Shown: piece by piece, positions 27,534 to 38,069 of the stretch
How positions within the stretch are numbered: the first letter of the stretch is position 1
Layout: each line of letters starts with the position of its first letter
From: Thalassoglobus neptunius
GTDB taxonomy: Bacteria; Planctomycetota; Planctomycetia; Planctomycetales; Planctomycetaceae
DNA: 64,000 nt
NCBI RefSeq assembly: GCF_007859735.1
Contig: NZ_SIHI01000001.1
Coordinates: forward strand, 1,626,241 to 1,690,240
Reading direction: 5' to 3'
The notes under the pieces: generated by a model
The model's input: the letters and a program-made list of their open reading frames with translations, nothing else
What the model was told of the DNA's origin: nothing
Databases searched by the model: none
Program-made: the position numbers and the translations under genes

Positions 27534-30500
27534 ATGAATTCGACCGAAGACCAGCTAAATCAGATTCTTGAAGAGCGAGTTCTTCTTCTCGACGGATCGA
27601 TGGGAGCATTGATTTTCTCCAACAATCCTCAAGAAGAGGACTATCGAGGAGAACGATTCAAAAGTCACCCCGTCGACCTCAGAAATGCGGCGGATATTCT
27701 CGCCCTCACTCAGCCTCAGCTCATCGAGCAAATCCATCGGGATTATCTCGAAGCGGGTTCGGACATCATCGAGACCGATACCTTTACCGCGAGCATCATC
27801 ACTCTCGAAGAGTATCAGCTTTCGGATCTGACTTACGAAATCAACAAGACCGCTGCAGAACTGGCTCGACGTGCCGCAGACGACTACACAAAGAAGACGC
27901 CCGATAAACCGCGATTCGTTGCGGGAAGTATCGGTCCGACGAATCGTCAGCTTTCGATGAATGCCGACGAACCCGGTGCTCGTCCCGTCACGTTTGATCA
28001 GATGGCTGCTTCGTACGCAGAACAGGTGCGGGGGCTCATCGATGGAGGAGTCGACATTCTCCTCCCGGAAACATCCTTCGACACGTTGAACATGAAAGCG
28101 GCACTCGTTGCCATTGATCAGGTCTTCCGCGAGAAAAATGTGCGCGTGCCTGTGATGTCCTCATGTACGATTTTCGAGGGGGGACGCTCAATGACCGCCC
28201 AGACGGTCGAAGCGTTCTACACATCGGTCTCACACTTCCCGCTGTTCAGCGTCGGCCTGAACTGTGCGCTCGGCCCGAAACAGATCCGTCCTTACGTCGA
28301 AGCACTTTCACGTGTCGCGGATTGTCACGTTTCCTGTTATCCGAACGCCGGAATGCCGGACGGGATGGGGGGATTCGATTCCAACCCGGAAGAAGTCGCG
28401 GCTGTCATCGGAGAAATGGCTCAGAACAAGTGGGTCGGAATCGTCGGGGGATGTTGTGGAACAACTCCGGAATTCATCCGACAGATTGCGAAACACGTCG
28501 ACAGCACCAAACCTCGACCACGCCCTCAACGGAAAGCAGTCTCCAGCTATTCCGGTTTGGAGCGATTTGAACTGACGGAAAACTCGAACTTCTGCATGGT
28601 CGGGGAACGGACCAACGTCACCGGATCGCGGAAATTTGCCAGACTGATCCGTGAAGAGAAGTTTGATGAAGCTCTGAGCATTGCCCACGGCCAGGTGGAA
28701 GGTGGAGCAAACATTGTCGATGTTAACATGGACGAAGGACTGCTGGATTCCGTGGCCTACATGGAGAAGTTCTTGTGGCTTCTTTCCGACGATAGTCTCT
28801 CCGTCCCCATTATGATCGACTCCTCGAACTGGGATGTGATCGAGGCGGGTCTTAAGTGCGTGCAGGGCAAGGGAATCGTCAACTCGATCAGCCTCAAAGA
28901 GGGAGAAGAAAAATTCCTCGAGCAAGCGAGAATCGTCCGCCGCTACGGAGCCGCTGCGGTCGTGATGGCCTTTGATGAAGAAGGACAGGCGGTCACAGCT
29001 GATCATAAAGTGGCGATCTGTAAGCGAGCCTATCAACTGCTTACAGAACAAGCTGGCTTCCCGCCCGAAGATATTATCTTTGACCCGAACATCCTTACCG
29101 TTGCGACGGGTATGGAAGAACACAACAACTATGCTGTTGAGTTCTTTGAAGCCATTCGGAAGATCAAGAAGGAATGTCCGGGAGCGAAGACCTCCGGCGG
29201 AGTGAGTAACGTTTCGTTCTCCTTCCGGGGGAATGACGTTGTGCGTGAAGCGATGAATGCGTGCTTCCTGTATCACGCCATCGCTGCCGGCCTCGACATG
29301 GGAATCGTGAACGCCGGTCAGCTCGAAGTCTACGATGAGATCGATCCGAAACTTCGCGACTTGATCGAAGATGTTCTTTTCAATCGACATCCGGAAGCCA
29401 CTGATCGCCTGATCGAATACGCAGAAGAAATCAAGAATTCATCTCGCGGCAAACAGTCGGATGCGAGTGCGCTTGCCTGGCGAGAGAACACCGTCGAAGA
29501 GCGATTGAAGTATTCGCTGCTCAAGGGCATCACCGATTTCATCGTCGAGGATACAGAAGAAGCCCGGCAAAAATATGGACGTCCGTTGAATGTCATTCAG
29601 GGTCCGTTGATGGACGGAATGAATGTCGTCGGAGAATTGTTCGGTACGGGAAAAATGTTCCTGCCGCAAGTGGTGAAATCCGCGCGGGTGATGAAGAAAT
29701 CAGTTGCGTATCTTGAACCGTACATGGAGGAAGAGAAGCGCGAAGCTGGTCTTGAAAACGCTCCGGGTCGCGGAACCGTTGTTCTGGCCACCGTCAAAGG
29801 AGACGTTCACGACATCGGAAAGAATATCGTGGGTGTCGTTCTGCGATGTAACAATTTCGACGTGATCGACCTCGGTGTGATGGTTCCTTCAGAGAAGATT
29901 CTCGAAGTGGCACAAGAGAAAAAGGCAGACATCATCGGGCTCTCCGGCCTCATTACGCCATCGCTCGAAGAAATGATTCACGTTGCCAAAGAGATGAACC
30001 GGACCGGTTTTCAAGTTCCGCTCCTCATTGGAGGGGCAACAACATCTGCGCGTCACACAGCTGTGAAGATCGCTCAGAACTACGACTCGCCCACAGTGCA
30101 TGTCGTCGATGCTTCACTCTCGGTTCCCGTTGTCGAATCACTGCTCGATGACGAACGTCGGGATGCGTTCATCAAAAAGAACGAGGAGAAGCAGGAGAAA
30201 GACCGCGCTACGTTCAATCAACGGCAGGACCGTAACCTCGTCACGTACGAAGTGGCCTGTCAGCGACGATTCACAACCGACTGGGACAGCGTCGACATTC
30301 CGGAGCCAACGTTCCTTGGACGGCGACAGATCGAAAATCAGAGCCTTGAGAAGCTTCGGGAATTCGTGGACTGGTCACCATTCTTCAGCACATGGGAACT
30401 CCGCGGAAAGTATCCGAAGATTTTCGAAGATGAGCACGTCGGCGAAGAAGCCCGAAAACTGTTCGCTGATGCCAACAATTTGCTGGATCGCATCATCTCG

Positions 30501-31223
30501 GAAAAGCTGCTGACCGCTCGCGGCGTTTACGGATTCTGGCCAGCCAACAGCATCGGCGAAGACGTTTATGTCTTTGGCGAAGATGATCCGGAACGCAAGA
30601 ACGATCCGATTGCTGTCTTTCCAATGCTTCGGCAACAGTGGGAAAGAAAAGGTCAAAAGGACTTCCGTTCCCTCGCCGATTACATTGCTCCACTTGAGTC
30701 CGGTCGACGCGACTTCATTGGGGCATTCGCTGTGACTGCTGGAATTGGCTGCGATGAACTGGTCGCCGAGTTCCTGGCCGAACACGATGACTACAACTCC
30801 ATCATGACAAAAGCCATCGCAGACCGACTGGCGGAAGCTTTCGCAGAATATCTGCACATGAAAGCCCGAATCGAATGGGGTTACGATCAAGCTGAGTCAC
30901 TGACAAACGAAGACCTCATTGCAGAAAAGTATCGAGGAATTCGACCAGCGTTCGGATACCCGGCCTGCCCCGACCACACGCCGAAAGAACGCTTGTGGAA
31001 GTTGCTCGATGCAGAGAACGCAACGGGCATTCAACTGACAGAGTCGTTCGCGATGTACCCCGCCGCATCCGTCAGCGGGTTGCACTTCGCACATCCCGAG
31101 TCACGCTACTTCAGCGTCGACCGAGTAACAAAAGATCAGGTCACAAACTACGCGGAACGATCCGGAATGACAGTGGAACAGGCCGAGAGATGGCTAGGTT
31201 CCAACCTCGGATACACTCCTTAA
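27534..31223 (+). CDS. metH: Cobalamin-dependent methionine synthase
   Basis: A 1229-residue full-length MetH that methylates homocysteine from methyltetrahydrofolate via B12. Modules in order: homocysteine domain (about 1-325, zinc ligands NCALG and GGCCGT), pterin-binding domain (about 350-610), cap and B12 domain (about 650-900, with [16 protein letters not shown] giving the B12-ligand His, and [13 protein letters not shown]), and the C-terminal SAM-dependent reactivation domain (ending [19 protein letters not shown] ... [14 protein letters not shown]). It is preceded by a structured leader. No separate metF or metK lies in the window. No truncation is seen. Confidence 0.95.
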   Translation: MNSTEDQLNQILEERVLLLDGSMGALIFSNNPQEEDYRGERFKSHPVDLRNAADILALTQPQLIEQIHRDYLEAGSDIIETDTFTASIITLEEYQLSDLTYEINKTAAELARRAADDYTKKTPDKPRFVAGSIGPTNRQLSMNADEPGARPVTFDQMAASYAEQVRGLIDGGVDILLPETSFDTLNMKAALVAIDQVFREKNVRVPVMSSCTIFEGGRSMTAQTVEAFYTSVSHFPLFSVGLNCALGPKQIRPYVEALSRVADCHVSCYPNAGMPDGMGGFDSNPEEVAAVIGEMAQNKWVGIVGGCCGTTPEFIRQIAKHVDSTKPRPRPQRKAVSSYSGLERFELTENSNFCMVGERTNVTGSRKFARLIREEKFDEALSIAHGQVEGGANIVDVNMDEGLLDSVAYMEKFLWLLSDDSLSVPIMIDSSNWDVIEAGLKCVQGKGIVNSISLKEGEEKFLEQARIVRRYGAAAVVMAFDEEGQAVTADHKVAICKRAYQLLTEQAGFPPEDIIFDPNILTVATGMEEHNNYAVEFFEAIRKIKKECPGAKTSGGVSNVSFSFRGNDVVREAMNACFLYHAIAAGLDMGIVNAGQLEVYDEIDPKLRDLIEDVLFNRHPEATDRLIEYAEEIKNSSRGKQSDASALAWRENTVEERLKYSLLKGITDFIVEDTEEARQKYGRPLNVIQGPLMDGMNVVGELFGTGKMFLPQVVKSARVMKKSVAYLEPYMEEEKREAGLENAPGRGTVVLATVKGDVHDIGKNIVGVVLRCNNFDVIDLGVMVPSEKILEVAQEKKADIIGLSGLITPSLEEMIHVAKEMNRTGFQVPLLIGGATTSARHTAVKIAQNYDSPTVHVVDASLSVPVVESLLDDERRDAFIKKNEEKQEKDRATFNQRQDRNLVTYEVACQRRFTTDWDSVDIPEPTFLGRRQIENQSLEKLREFVDWSPFFSTWELRGKYPKIFEDEHVGEEARKLFADANNLLDRIISEKLLTARGVYGFWPANSIGEDVYVFGEDDPERKNDPIAVFPMLRQQWERKGQKDFRSLADYIAPLESGRRDFIGAFAVTAGIGCDELVAEFLAEHDDYNSIMTKAIADRLAEAFAEYLHMKARIEWGYDQAESLTNEDLIAEKYRGIRPAFGYPACPDHTPKERLWKLLDAENATGIQLTESFAMYPAASVSGLHFAHPESRYFSVDRVTKDQVTNYAERSGMTVEQAERWLGSNLGYTP

Positions 31224-31278
31224 GCCATCTCCCAGCGACTCTCTGCACTCGACGAAAGTTGCAACTGCTCTTGAGAGC

Positions 31279-33009
31279 TTAAGCGGACTCGACTCCGATT
31301 TGGTGGTCCGGCGATTCGGTGGCCATCCGAACGGGTCGAGTTCTCGGTCCGTTGAGAAGTCGCCCCAACCAGGTGTATCGAACCATCTTGTCGTAGGTGA
31401 TCAACAGAATTCCCGTGACGACAACGTTGATCAGAACGAACTTCAAAAACGCGGGGGCTGACCAGTCTCTCACAAGAATCTGTGCGACAAAGATCAACGG
31501 AAGATGCGCCAGATACAACCAGTACGAGGAATCAGAGAGATACCGGATCGTTGGATTCTCTGCGTTCACGAATCGACGGAAGAGCCCCATCAGCCCGAAT
31601 GTGAAGAGCCAGGCATAAGACACTTGCAAAAATCCGGAGACGAGTCGAGTCGCTGTCTCTCCGAAGTGCGGACTAAATTCGCTTGAACCGAATGCGAAGA
31701 CCAGCCCGACCGGGAAGATCAGCAGGACCGCGATCGGGATCGAAATCCACCAGTATTTCCCGACTCTTCCTGTCTCGTCATCGGAATCAAAATAGAGTGC
31801 GCCAAAGGCGAAGAAGACCCCGTAATACAAAAGAACGTGTGGATACGGGAGCAATCCGGTCGAGGTGTCCGGGCCGAATGTCGGGAAGGCTCTGCCCATT
31901 TCCCACTGAGGGATCATGGTGATCGGAATGAGCCACAAGTAGCGAAGTGGCGAAAGAATCCATGGCCCGTGAATTCCCTTCCAGCCAATTCGATCAACAA
32001 TGATTGCGTAGAGTGCGAAGGCAACGATGAGCCAGCACAAGAACCAGAGGAACCACAGATGGTGAAAGAAGTGCATTCCCATCAGAGTCTGGACAAACTG
32101 CCCAAGCTGAAATTCATTGCTCGCTGCGGTTTCTGGAGCTGAAGTGCTGACGGGAGAAGCCTCAGCGGGTTGTGACTCAAGCAACGCGATCACTTCCTCG
32201 CGGCCCGCTTCAACACTTTCTTGTTCAACAGGAACCTGAATCATCCCGGCAATGAACTGCGTCGTTCCCCAGTCAACTCGCGCCGATTCAATGGGGCGTT
32301 GACGTTGAGCGTTGAGTACCTCCGGATCAGCACCGGCATTCAAAAGCACTTCCAGAACTTCGCTGCGTCCGAGGAATGCCGCTGAGTGCAGAGCAGTGTT
32401 TCCGTCTCGAGACTTGAGAGACGGATCCGCGCCCAAATCCAGCAGCACTTGAACGGTTTCCGGATCATCAAACAGGGCTGCGTATGCGAGTGGGGTGCCT
32501 CCCGATTCTGGATGCAGTTGATTGATCTCGTCGTGTGAAAAATCTCTGCTCGCGAGTTCTTCATGCTGCCCAAACTTGATCAGCGTCCAGAGATCTGCAT
32601 CGGCGAAATCGCTCGGAGCTTCTTGAACAGTTGCATTCGCGCCGGACTGAATCGCCCAGATCATTATCACGTTGGTCAACGGGATGATCGTCGCCAACCC
32701 TAAGAGTAATGGAAGAAAGATCCGCTTGAAGCGATGTTGCAGCAAGGCTTTCAGTCCTCGCTTTCTCCATAACATCGCCGTAAAGAATCCGCTCATCACA
32801 AAAAAGAGCGGCATTCGAAACCCATGCACAAAGCTCATGAAGAGACCGAACAGCGGATTCTGGTCATCATCCTGAACTGGCCATGGAAGCGGTGTGAATG
32901 ACAACGCAGCATGTAACGCGATCCCCAAGAGCATCGCGAAAGCGCGGAGCGCATCAAGGTCATGGCGTCGGGAAATTGAGAGGCGATTGTCTGAGTTCAT
33001 CGTGAACAT
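31279..33009 (-). CDS. Acyltransferase-3 membrane protein interrupted by ankyrin repeats
   Basis: A 576-residue polytopic membrane protein. Residues ~12-125 begin with the acyltransferase-3 motif RRHDLDALRAFAMLLGIALHAAL (catalytic-type His) and RMPLFFVMSGFF. The helices resume at ~310 (FFHHLWFLWFLCWLIV) and run to the C terminus. In the loop between them (~130-300) are about two ankyrin repeats, GGTPLAYAALFDDPETVQVLLDLGADPSLKS and GNTALHSAAFLGRSEVLEVLLNAGADP. This would be a protein-binding insertion, with the acyl transfer probably to a surface glycan. A Met at codon 4 is an alternative start. It faces metH's end. Confidence 0.8.
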   Translation of the reverse strand: MFTMNSDNRLSISRRHDLDALRAFAMLLGIALHAALSFTPLPWPVQDDDQNPLFGLFMSFVHGFRMPLFFVMSGFFTAMLWRKRGLKALLQHRFKRIFLPLLLGLATIIPLTNVIMIWAIQSGANATVQEAPSDFADADLWTLIKFGQHEELASRDFSHDEINQLHPESGGTPLAYAALFDDPETVQVLLDLGADPSLKSRDGNTALHSAAFLGRSEVLEVLLNAGADPEVLNAQRQRPIESARVDWGTTQFIAGMIQVPVEQESVEAGREEVIALLESQPAEASPVSTSAPETAASNEFQLGQFVQTLMGMHFFHHLWFLWFLCWLIVAFALYAIIVDRIGWKGIHGPWILSPLRYLWLIPITMIPQWEMGRAFPTFGPDTSTGLLPYPHVLLYYGVFFAFGALYFDSDDETGRVGKYWWISIPIAVLLIFPVGLVFAFGSSEFSPHFGETATRLVSGFLQVSYAWLFTFGLMGLFRRFVNAENPTIRYLSDSSYWLYLAHLPLIFVAQILVRDWSAPAFLKFVLINVVVTGILLITYDKMVRYTWLGRLLNGPRTRPVRMATESPDHQIGVESA

Positions 33010-33308
33010 TTCGTAGATGGGGCAACGTGCGAGGAACTCGACGCCGAATGAAAGATTGATTTGAAACCCGAAGGTTCTTACGAGACAGCGACTGCCGATT
33101 CACAATCCTGCACTTCACAAGATCGTCATCGCAGCTGCGAGAGATCGAGAACACGTTTAGCTGTCTTCACATCAGGTCAACAAAGATCGAAAAACGCCAA
33201 CAAGCTCAAAAAGATCAAAGTGATTTGCAATTTGTTGTCGAACTCGACGAAAACACAACCAGTTTCAAAATCGAATGGTTTCAGTTTTCCTCAACATTTG
33301 GAAGATCG
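33010..33308. other. Divergent intergenic region
   Basis: Between the acyltransferase gene and the asparaginase gene. AT-rich runs near 33230-33300 could hold promoters, but I cannot choose one. Confidence 0.3.
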
Positions 33309-34316
33309 ATGTCAGAAATCACTGTGATCTCTTCAAAAAACGGCCTCGAAGCAACCCGGCACGCCTATCAAGCTCTCATCTCCGGATCGGAAGCGCTGTC
33401 GGCAGTCGTGGAAGGGGTAACGCTTGTCGAGGATGATCCAGCAGACATGACCGTGGGATACGGAGGTCTTCCAAACTCCAACGGTGACGTTGAACTCGAT
33501 GCAGCAGCGATGCACGGACCGACGCACAGAGTGGGAGGAGTGGCTGGTCTCAAGGGCTATCGACATGCTGCGAGGTTGGCGAAGCTCGTTTTAGAACAGA
33601 CGAAACATGCACTTCTTGTTGGCGAAGGCGCGGCCGAATTCGCACGAGCGAATGGGTTTCGTGAAGAGAATCTACTGACGGAAACCGCTCGACAAATCTG
33701 GCTGTACTGGAAACAAACGAACTCAACTCGAGAAGACTGGGTTCCTCCGCCGTGGGACACACTTCCGCCTGAAGTCCAGAAGTTCTTTGCAAAGATGCGC
33801 CCCGGGGCAGAAAGTTCACAGAACGCCTATCAACGAAGCGAGGCAGTCGACCGTCCCACCGGGACGATTCATTGCTCCTGCATCGACGCACAAGGAGATC
33901 TCTCCTGCGTCACGACAACGAGCGGACTCGCCTTCAAACTTCCCGGTCGAGTTGGCGACTCCGCAATTCCGGGAGCGGGACTCTATGTCGACAACGAAGT
34001 TGGAAGCTGTGGAAGCACAGGCCGCGGGGAAGAGAATGTCCGCAACTGCTCGTCGTTTGCGGTCGTCGAAATGATGCGATCCGGGCTCAGTCCCGCTGAA
34101 GCGGGGATGGAAGCCATGAAACGCATCGCCGGTCACGTCAGCGAGTCGTATTTCCTTGGAAACGACGGTCGCCCCAACTTTGGATTGAAATTCTACATAC
34201 TCGCCAAATCAGGAGAGTATGCAGGTGTTTCCATGTGGGGGCCGACTCAGTTCGCCGTGACCGACTCACAAGGGACGCGATACGAAGAGTGCCAATTTCT
34301 GTACTCGAAACCGTAA
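33309..34316 (+). CDS. Ntn-hydrolase asparaginase (glycosylasparaginase/isoaspartyl peptidase family)
   Basis: A 335-residue member of the asparaginase-2 family, which self-cleaves to expose an N-terminal Thr. The nucleophile is most likely the Thr in PTGTIHCSCIDAQGDLSCVTTTSGLAFKLPGRVGDSAIPGAGLY, the conserved post-cleavage strand and substrate loop; the late STGRGEENVRNCSS motif also matches. The acid and alpha half precedes it (NSNGDVELDAAAMHG, GVAGLKGYRHAARLA). ATG 33309 is chosen because the frame upstream is not family-like and is in a non-coding gap. No signal peptide is seen, so it would be cytoplasmic: isoaspartyl dipeptides, asparagine or GlcNAc-Asn may be the substrate. Confidence 0.85.
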   Translation: MSEITVISSKNGLEATRHAYQALISGSEALSAVVEGVTLVEDDPADMTVGYGGLPNSNGDVELDAAAMHGPTHRVGGVAGLKGYRHAARLAKLVLEQTKHALLVGEGAAEFARANGFREENLLTETARQIWLYWKQTNSTREDWVPPPWDTLPPEVQKFFAKMRPGAESSQNAYQRSEAVDRPTGTIHCSCIDAQGDLSCVTTTSGLAFKLPGRVGDSAIPGAGLYVDNEVGSCGSTGRGEENVRNCSSFAVVEMMRSGLSPAEAGMEAMKRIAGHVSESYFLGNDGRPNFGLKFYILAKSGEYAGVSMWGPTQFAVTDSQGTRYEECQFLYSKP

Positions 34317-34340
34317 CGCGCCCTTGGATTGATCAATTCG

Positions 34341-36254
34341 TCACGCAACTGCTGAGTCGCTGGAAAGATGCTTTTGAGACATCTCGTGGGCAGCTTTCAT
34401 CAACCCGGCAACATCGAGGCCAAGGTCAGCGAGCAACTCGCCGCGTTCACCGTGTTCAATGAAGTGATCGGGAATTCCAAGCCGACGAATGTTGTCAGTC
34501 CGGATTCCCGCATCGTTGGCCGCTTCCAGAACGGCACTTCCGAATCCACCGCAAAGAGTGTTCTCTTCAACGGTGATCACGAAGCCCGTCTCTTGAAGCG
34601 CCCGGAAGATCGTCTCGGTGTCGAGGGGTCGCAGGAAGCGAGCGTTGATGACGCCGATATCGACTCCATCTTTCGCCAGTCGTTCGGCGGCAGCAACGCA
34701 GGTTGAAAGCTGTGCCCCGAAGGCGACAAACATTCCATCTTCACCCCATCGAATCACTTCCGACTTTCCGTATTCGATCTCGGCGAAATCACGTTCGACG
34801 GTTTCTGCTTTCGTCTTCGGATAGCGAATTGAAGCAGGACCATCATGCGTTAGGCAGAAGTTGAGCATCGGGGCGACGTCCTGCGTATCGCCCGGAGCCA
34901 TGATCGTGATGTTAGGAAAGACCCGCATGTACGAGACATCAAACAACCCGTGGTGCGTCGGACCATCGGGACCGCATAAACCGGCCCGATCGAGGCAGAA
35001 CGTGACGGGAAGATTCTGCAGAGCGACTTCCTGAAAAATGTGATCGAAGCTTCTCTGCAGGAACGTGCTATAGATGTCAACAACCGGCCGCATTCCGGAT
35101 TTCGCCATTCCTCCAGCAAAGGCAACGGCGTGACCTTCGCAGATTCCTGTATCGAAGAAACGATCGGGAAAGTCGGCGCGAATCTGATCCAGCTTGTTCC
35201 CCTGACACATCGCTGCTGTGAGAACGCAAACCTTCTCATCCTCTGACATGGCTGTGTGAATCGAATCACTCACGACATCCGTATAGGCGGGGCTTGAAGG
35301 CTTTTGGGCATAGACAACTCCCACATCGTCGTCGCGACAGAACGGAGCCGGAGTGTGAAACTTCACGGGATTCTCAGTCGCGGGCTGGAAGCCGTGTCCC
35401 TTCTCAGTGAAGACATGGAGCAGCACAGGCCCCTTGATTTCCTTGACCATCTTCAACGCATTTTGAAGCGAAGGAAGATCATGCCCATCCACGGGACCGA
35501 CGTATCGGAACCCGAGTTCTTCAAACAGCATTCCGCCATGAAGAAAGCTCTTCACTGCATCTTTGAAGTTTCCGAGTGTGTCTGCCGCAGATTCCCCAAT
35601 CATCGGAACCTTGTTGAGCAACCACGAAACGTCACGCTTCAACCCGTTGTAAAATGGAGCGGCACGAGCTTTGTCGAGATATTTGGCAAGACCGCCAACT
35701 CGAGGACAGATTCCCATCTTGTTGTCATTCAAAATGACAAGCAGATCTTTGTTGAGTCCGGCCGCATTGTTGAATGCTTCGAAAACAACACCCGAAGGGA
35801 GTGCCCCGTCTCCGAGGACTGCCACTGATTTGCGGTTCTCTCCCGGATAGACAAGGTCATCACCCGCTTTCAAACCGAGTGAGGTCGAAACACTTGCGCC
35901 GGCGTGCCCTGTCATAAACAGGTCGTAGTCGCTTTCGGACGGATTGGGATATCCCATCAATCCGCCTTTGCGACGAATGGTCTGAAACTCCGGAAATCGC
36001 CCGGTCAGTAATTTGTGAGGATAAATCTGATGGCCGGTGTCCCAGATGAGGCGATCTTTGGAGAAATCGAAGACCAGATGCAGAGCGATCGCAAGCTCGA
36101 CAACTCCCAGATTACTGGCAAAGTGAGCGGGACGATCGGAAACAATCTCACACAACGCTTCGCGAATCTCTTCGGCAAGCTGTTCGAGCTGCTGATTGGA
36201 CAGGGTCTTCAGTTCTTCGGGAGAACTGATCATGGGGAGCAATTCGTATTCCAT
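34341..36254 (-). CDS. dxs: 1-deoxy-D-xylulose-5-phosphate synthase
   Basis: First enzyme of the MEP isoprenoid pathway, condensing pyruvate and glyceraldehyde 3-phosphate with ThDP. About 637 residues. Motifs: DTGHQIYPHKLLTGR, GHAGASVSTSLGLKAGDDLVYPG, GDGALPSGVVFEAFNNAA with LNDNKMGI (ThDP/Mg), YVGPVDGHDLPSL, GICEGHAVAFAGGMAKSGMRPV and DRAGLCGPDGPTHHGLFD. The preceding prenyl synthase ends TGATG: its TGA overlaps this ATG by one base, so the two genes are translationally coupled. The frame also has a TTG one codon upstream; I prefer the ATG. Confidence 0.95.
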   Translation of the reverse strand: MEYELLPMISSPEELKTLSNQQLEQLAEEIREALCEIVSDRPAHFASNLGVVELAIALHLVFDFSKDRLIWDTGHQIYPHKLLTGRFPEFQTIRRKGGLMGYPNPSESDYDLFMTGHAGASVSTSLGLKAGDDLVYPGENRKSVAVLGDGALPSGVVFEAFNNAAGLNKDLLVILNDNKMGICPRVGGLAKYLDKARAAPFYNGLKRDVSWLLNKVPMIGESAADTLGNFKDAVKSFLHGGMLFEELGFRYVGPVDGHDLPSLQNALKMVKEIKGPVLLHVFTEKGHGFQPATENPVKFHTPAPFCRDDDVGVVYAQKPSSPAYTDVVSDSIHTAMSEDEKVCVLTAAMCQGNKLDQIRADFPDRFFDTGICEGHAVAFAGGMAKSGMRPVVDIYSTFLQRSFDHIFQEVALQNLPVTFCLDRAGLCGPDGPTHHGLFDVSYMRVFPNITIMAPGDTQDVAPMLNFCLTHDGPASIRYPKTKAETVERDFAEIEYGKSEVIRWGEDGMFVAFGAQLSTCVAAAERLAKDGVDIGVINARFLRPLDTETIFRALQETGFVITVEENTLCGGFGSAVLEAANDAGIRTDNIRRLGIPDHFIEHGERGELLADLGLDVAGLMKAAHEMSQKHLSSDSAVA

Positions 36255-37147
36255 CAATGGTCTCGCTCGATGAGATATTTCGCTAAGTCAATTAAGTGCT
36301 GTCCCTGTTCTCCAAAACATGACACAGCATCGCAAGCCTGATCGATCAGCTGTGAGGCTTTCAATCGGCTTGTTTCGATTCCCAGAAGTCCGGGGTAAGT
36401 CGATTTTCCGTGATCGGCATCTTTCTGGACGTGTTTCCCCATTTTCGCGGAATCCCCGACCACATCCAAGAGATCATCCGCAATTTGAAACGCTAATCCA
36501 ACCGATTCGCCATAAATCTTCAGGCATTCGAGTGTTTCGTCGTCGGCTCGGGCGATGCGTCCGCCCATGAGAAGCGAAGCGGCCAGCAGATGACCGGTTT
36601 TTCGTCGGTGAATTCCTTGAAGCTCATCGGGATCAGTAATCGTCCGCGTTTCTGCTTCGAGATCCGCCTGTTGCCCGCCGACCATTCCCTCTGCCCCCGC
36701 AGCGGATGCAAGCTCGGAGATACAAGCCACTGCGATATCCGGTTCTTCGATCCCCAAAGCGAGGACCTCAAATGCTCGCGTCAATAAAGCGTCGCCCGCA
36801 AGAATCGCAGTTGCTTCACCGAATTCGATGTGATTTGTCGGCCTGCCCCGCCGGAGATCATCATCATCCATGGCGGGAAGATCGTCATGAATCAACGAAT
36901 AACAATGAATCATTTCGAGAGAAATGGCCGCAGGAATCGCCTTTTCGGCCGGTTGCCCGCACGCATCACATGCCATGAGTGCCAAACAAGGGCGGACACG
37001 TTTCCCCGGAGCCAGCAAGCTGTAACGGATCGCTTCCAGAAGCTTCGGCGGGCACTGATCAGAAAATGTCGAAGCAGAGATCAGCGACTCTTCGATCTGA
37101 ACCCTGAGTTGGTCAAGGTACCGGGAAAGGTCGGAGACTTGCTGCAT
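36254..37147 (-). CDS. ispA: Polyprenyl (farnesyl/geranylgeranyl) diphosphate synthase
   Basis: Trans-isoprenyl diphosphate synthase of about 297 residues that elongates DMAPP/GPP with IPP. The first Asp-rich motif is DDLPAMDDDDLRRG and the second FQIADDLLDVVGD, with GKRVRPCLALMA and the conserved GKSTYPGLLG downstream. I start at ATG 37147 (MQQVSDLSRYLDQL); an upstream in-frame start at 37216 would add 23 hydrophobic, non-family residues. It is coupled to dxs downstream, so substrate and chain length are provided together. The product chain length cannot be told from the sequence. Confidence 0.92.
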   Translation of the reverse strand: MQQVSDLSRYLDQLRVQIEESLISASTFSDQCPPKLLEAIRYSLLAPGKRVRPCLALMACDACGQPAEKAIPAAISLEMIHCYSLIHDDLPAMDDDDLRRGRPTNHIEFGEATAILAGDALLTRAFEVLALGIEEPDIAVACISELASAAGAEGMVGGQQADLEAETRTITDPDELQGIHRRKTGHLLAASLLMGGRIARADDETLECLKIYGESVGLAFQIADDLLDVVGDSAKMGKHVQKDADHGKSTYPGLLGIETSRLKASQLIDQACDAVSCFGEQGQHLIDLAKYLIERDH

Positions 37148-37288
37148 TTGACACTGAGAATTGAGTAAAGAATGGATGAATACCGCATTGAACCGTAAGA
37201 AGAACGGTTGCGTCAATCAAAGGAGTACAAGTTTTGCCAAGACAACGCGATTTTCCAAGCTGAACTCCCATTCACTTGCTCAGCTTGC

Positions 37289-37885
37289 TCACCTTCTCGA
37301 CATCCACACCGACCAGCCCAAAGGACCTCGAACATTCCCGGCATCTTCGAAATAGAACTCACGAATATGAAGAAAATCGAACAGCGGAGAGAACTCCTTT
37401 TCGATCTCTGATTTCGAAACGCGAGGAGGACCTCCCGCTTCCGTTGAATTCGCATTGCCACAGAGAATGAGCATTTTGCTTCCGGCCGTCGTGACTGCTT
37501 CAAGCGTCTCCAGATATCCTTCAAGATCCACACGCCGACAACAGTGGTAGCATCCCCGATCGAACACAAAATCGACGGGATCTCGATCTGCTCCGAAGCG
37601 AACGACATCGCTCAGAATCCAGTTGACTTCAACCCCCGCTTTTTCCGCTTTTCGCCGTGCCAGTTCGAGCGCAGGAGCAGAGCAATCGACAGCTTCAACT
37701 TGCCACCCAAGATCAGCAAGATAAATCGCATTGGTTCCGGTCCCGCAACCAAGCTCCAACGCAGTCGTCGGCTGCAGCTGAGCGGATTCAAGAACCTTCC
37801 GTAACTCCTGCGAGGGAATCCCGGAATCCCAGGGAGTCTCGTTCGATCGGTACTTCTGATCCCAGTCTCGGTCGGTTTTTGCCAT
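37289..37885 (-). CDS. Class I SAM-dependent methyltransferase (TehB/TPMT-like)
   Basis: A 198-residue protein with a SAM-binding motif I LELGCGTGTNAIYLA, motif II acidic residue in VEAVDCSAPALELARRKAEKAGV, and the motif at DFVFDRGCYHC. The opening DWDQKYRSNETPWDSGIPSQEL is shared by TehB/thiopurine-methyltransferase-like enzymes of bacteria. The substrate is unknown. It lies 141 bp upstream of the ispA start on the same strand but likely uses its own promoter. Confidence 0.8.
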   Translation of the reverse strand: MAKTDRDWDQKYRSNETPWDSGIPSQELRKVLESAQLQPTTALELGCGTGTNAIYLADLGWQVEAVDCSAPALELARRKAEKAGVEVNWILSDVVRFGADRDPVDFVFDRGCYHCCRRVDLEGYLETLEAVTTAGSKMLILCGNANSTEAGGPPRVSKSEIEKEFSPLFDFLHIREFYFEDAGNVRGPLGWSVWMSRR

Positions 37886-38069
37886 CGGTCGTCAAGTTGC
37901 TGTCAAAGTCAAACAGAGTCTGACCTGTGGGTTCATCACAAACGTCTGCAAGAAGAGATAGAAAATGCTCAGTGGCCGCGAGCACTTGTCAACATGCTCT
38001 TCGCGAATCACAAAGATCGATGCATTCCTTCAAACAGATGAGGCGAGTGATTGTAGCCTCGAAAATGAT

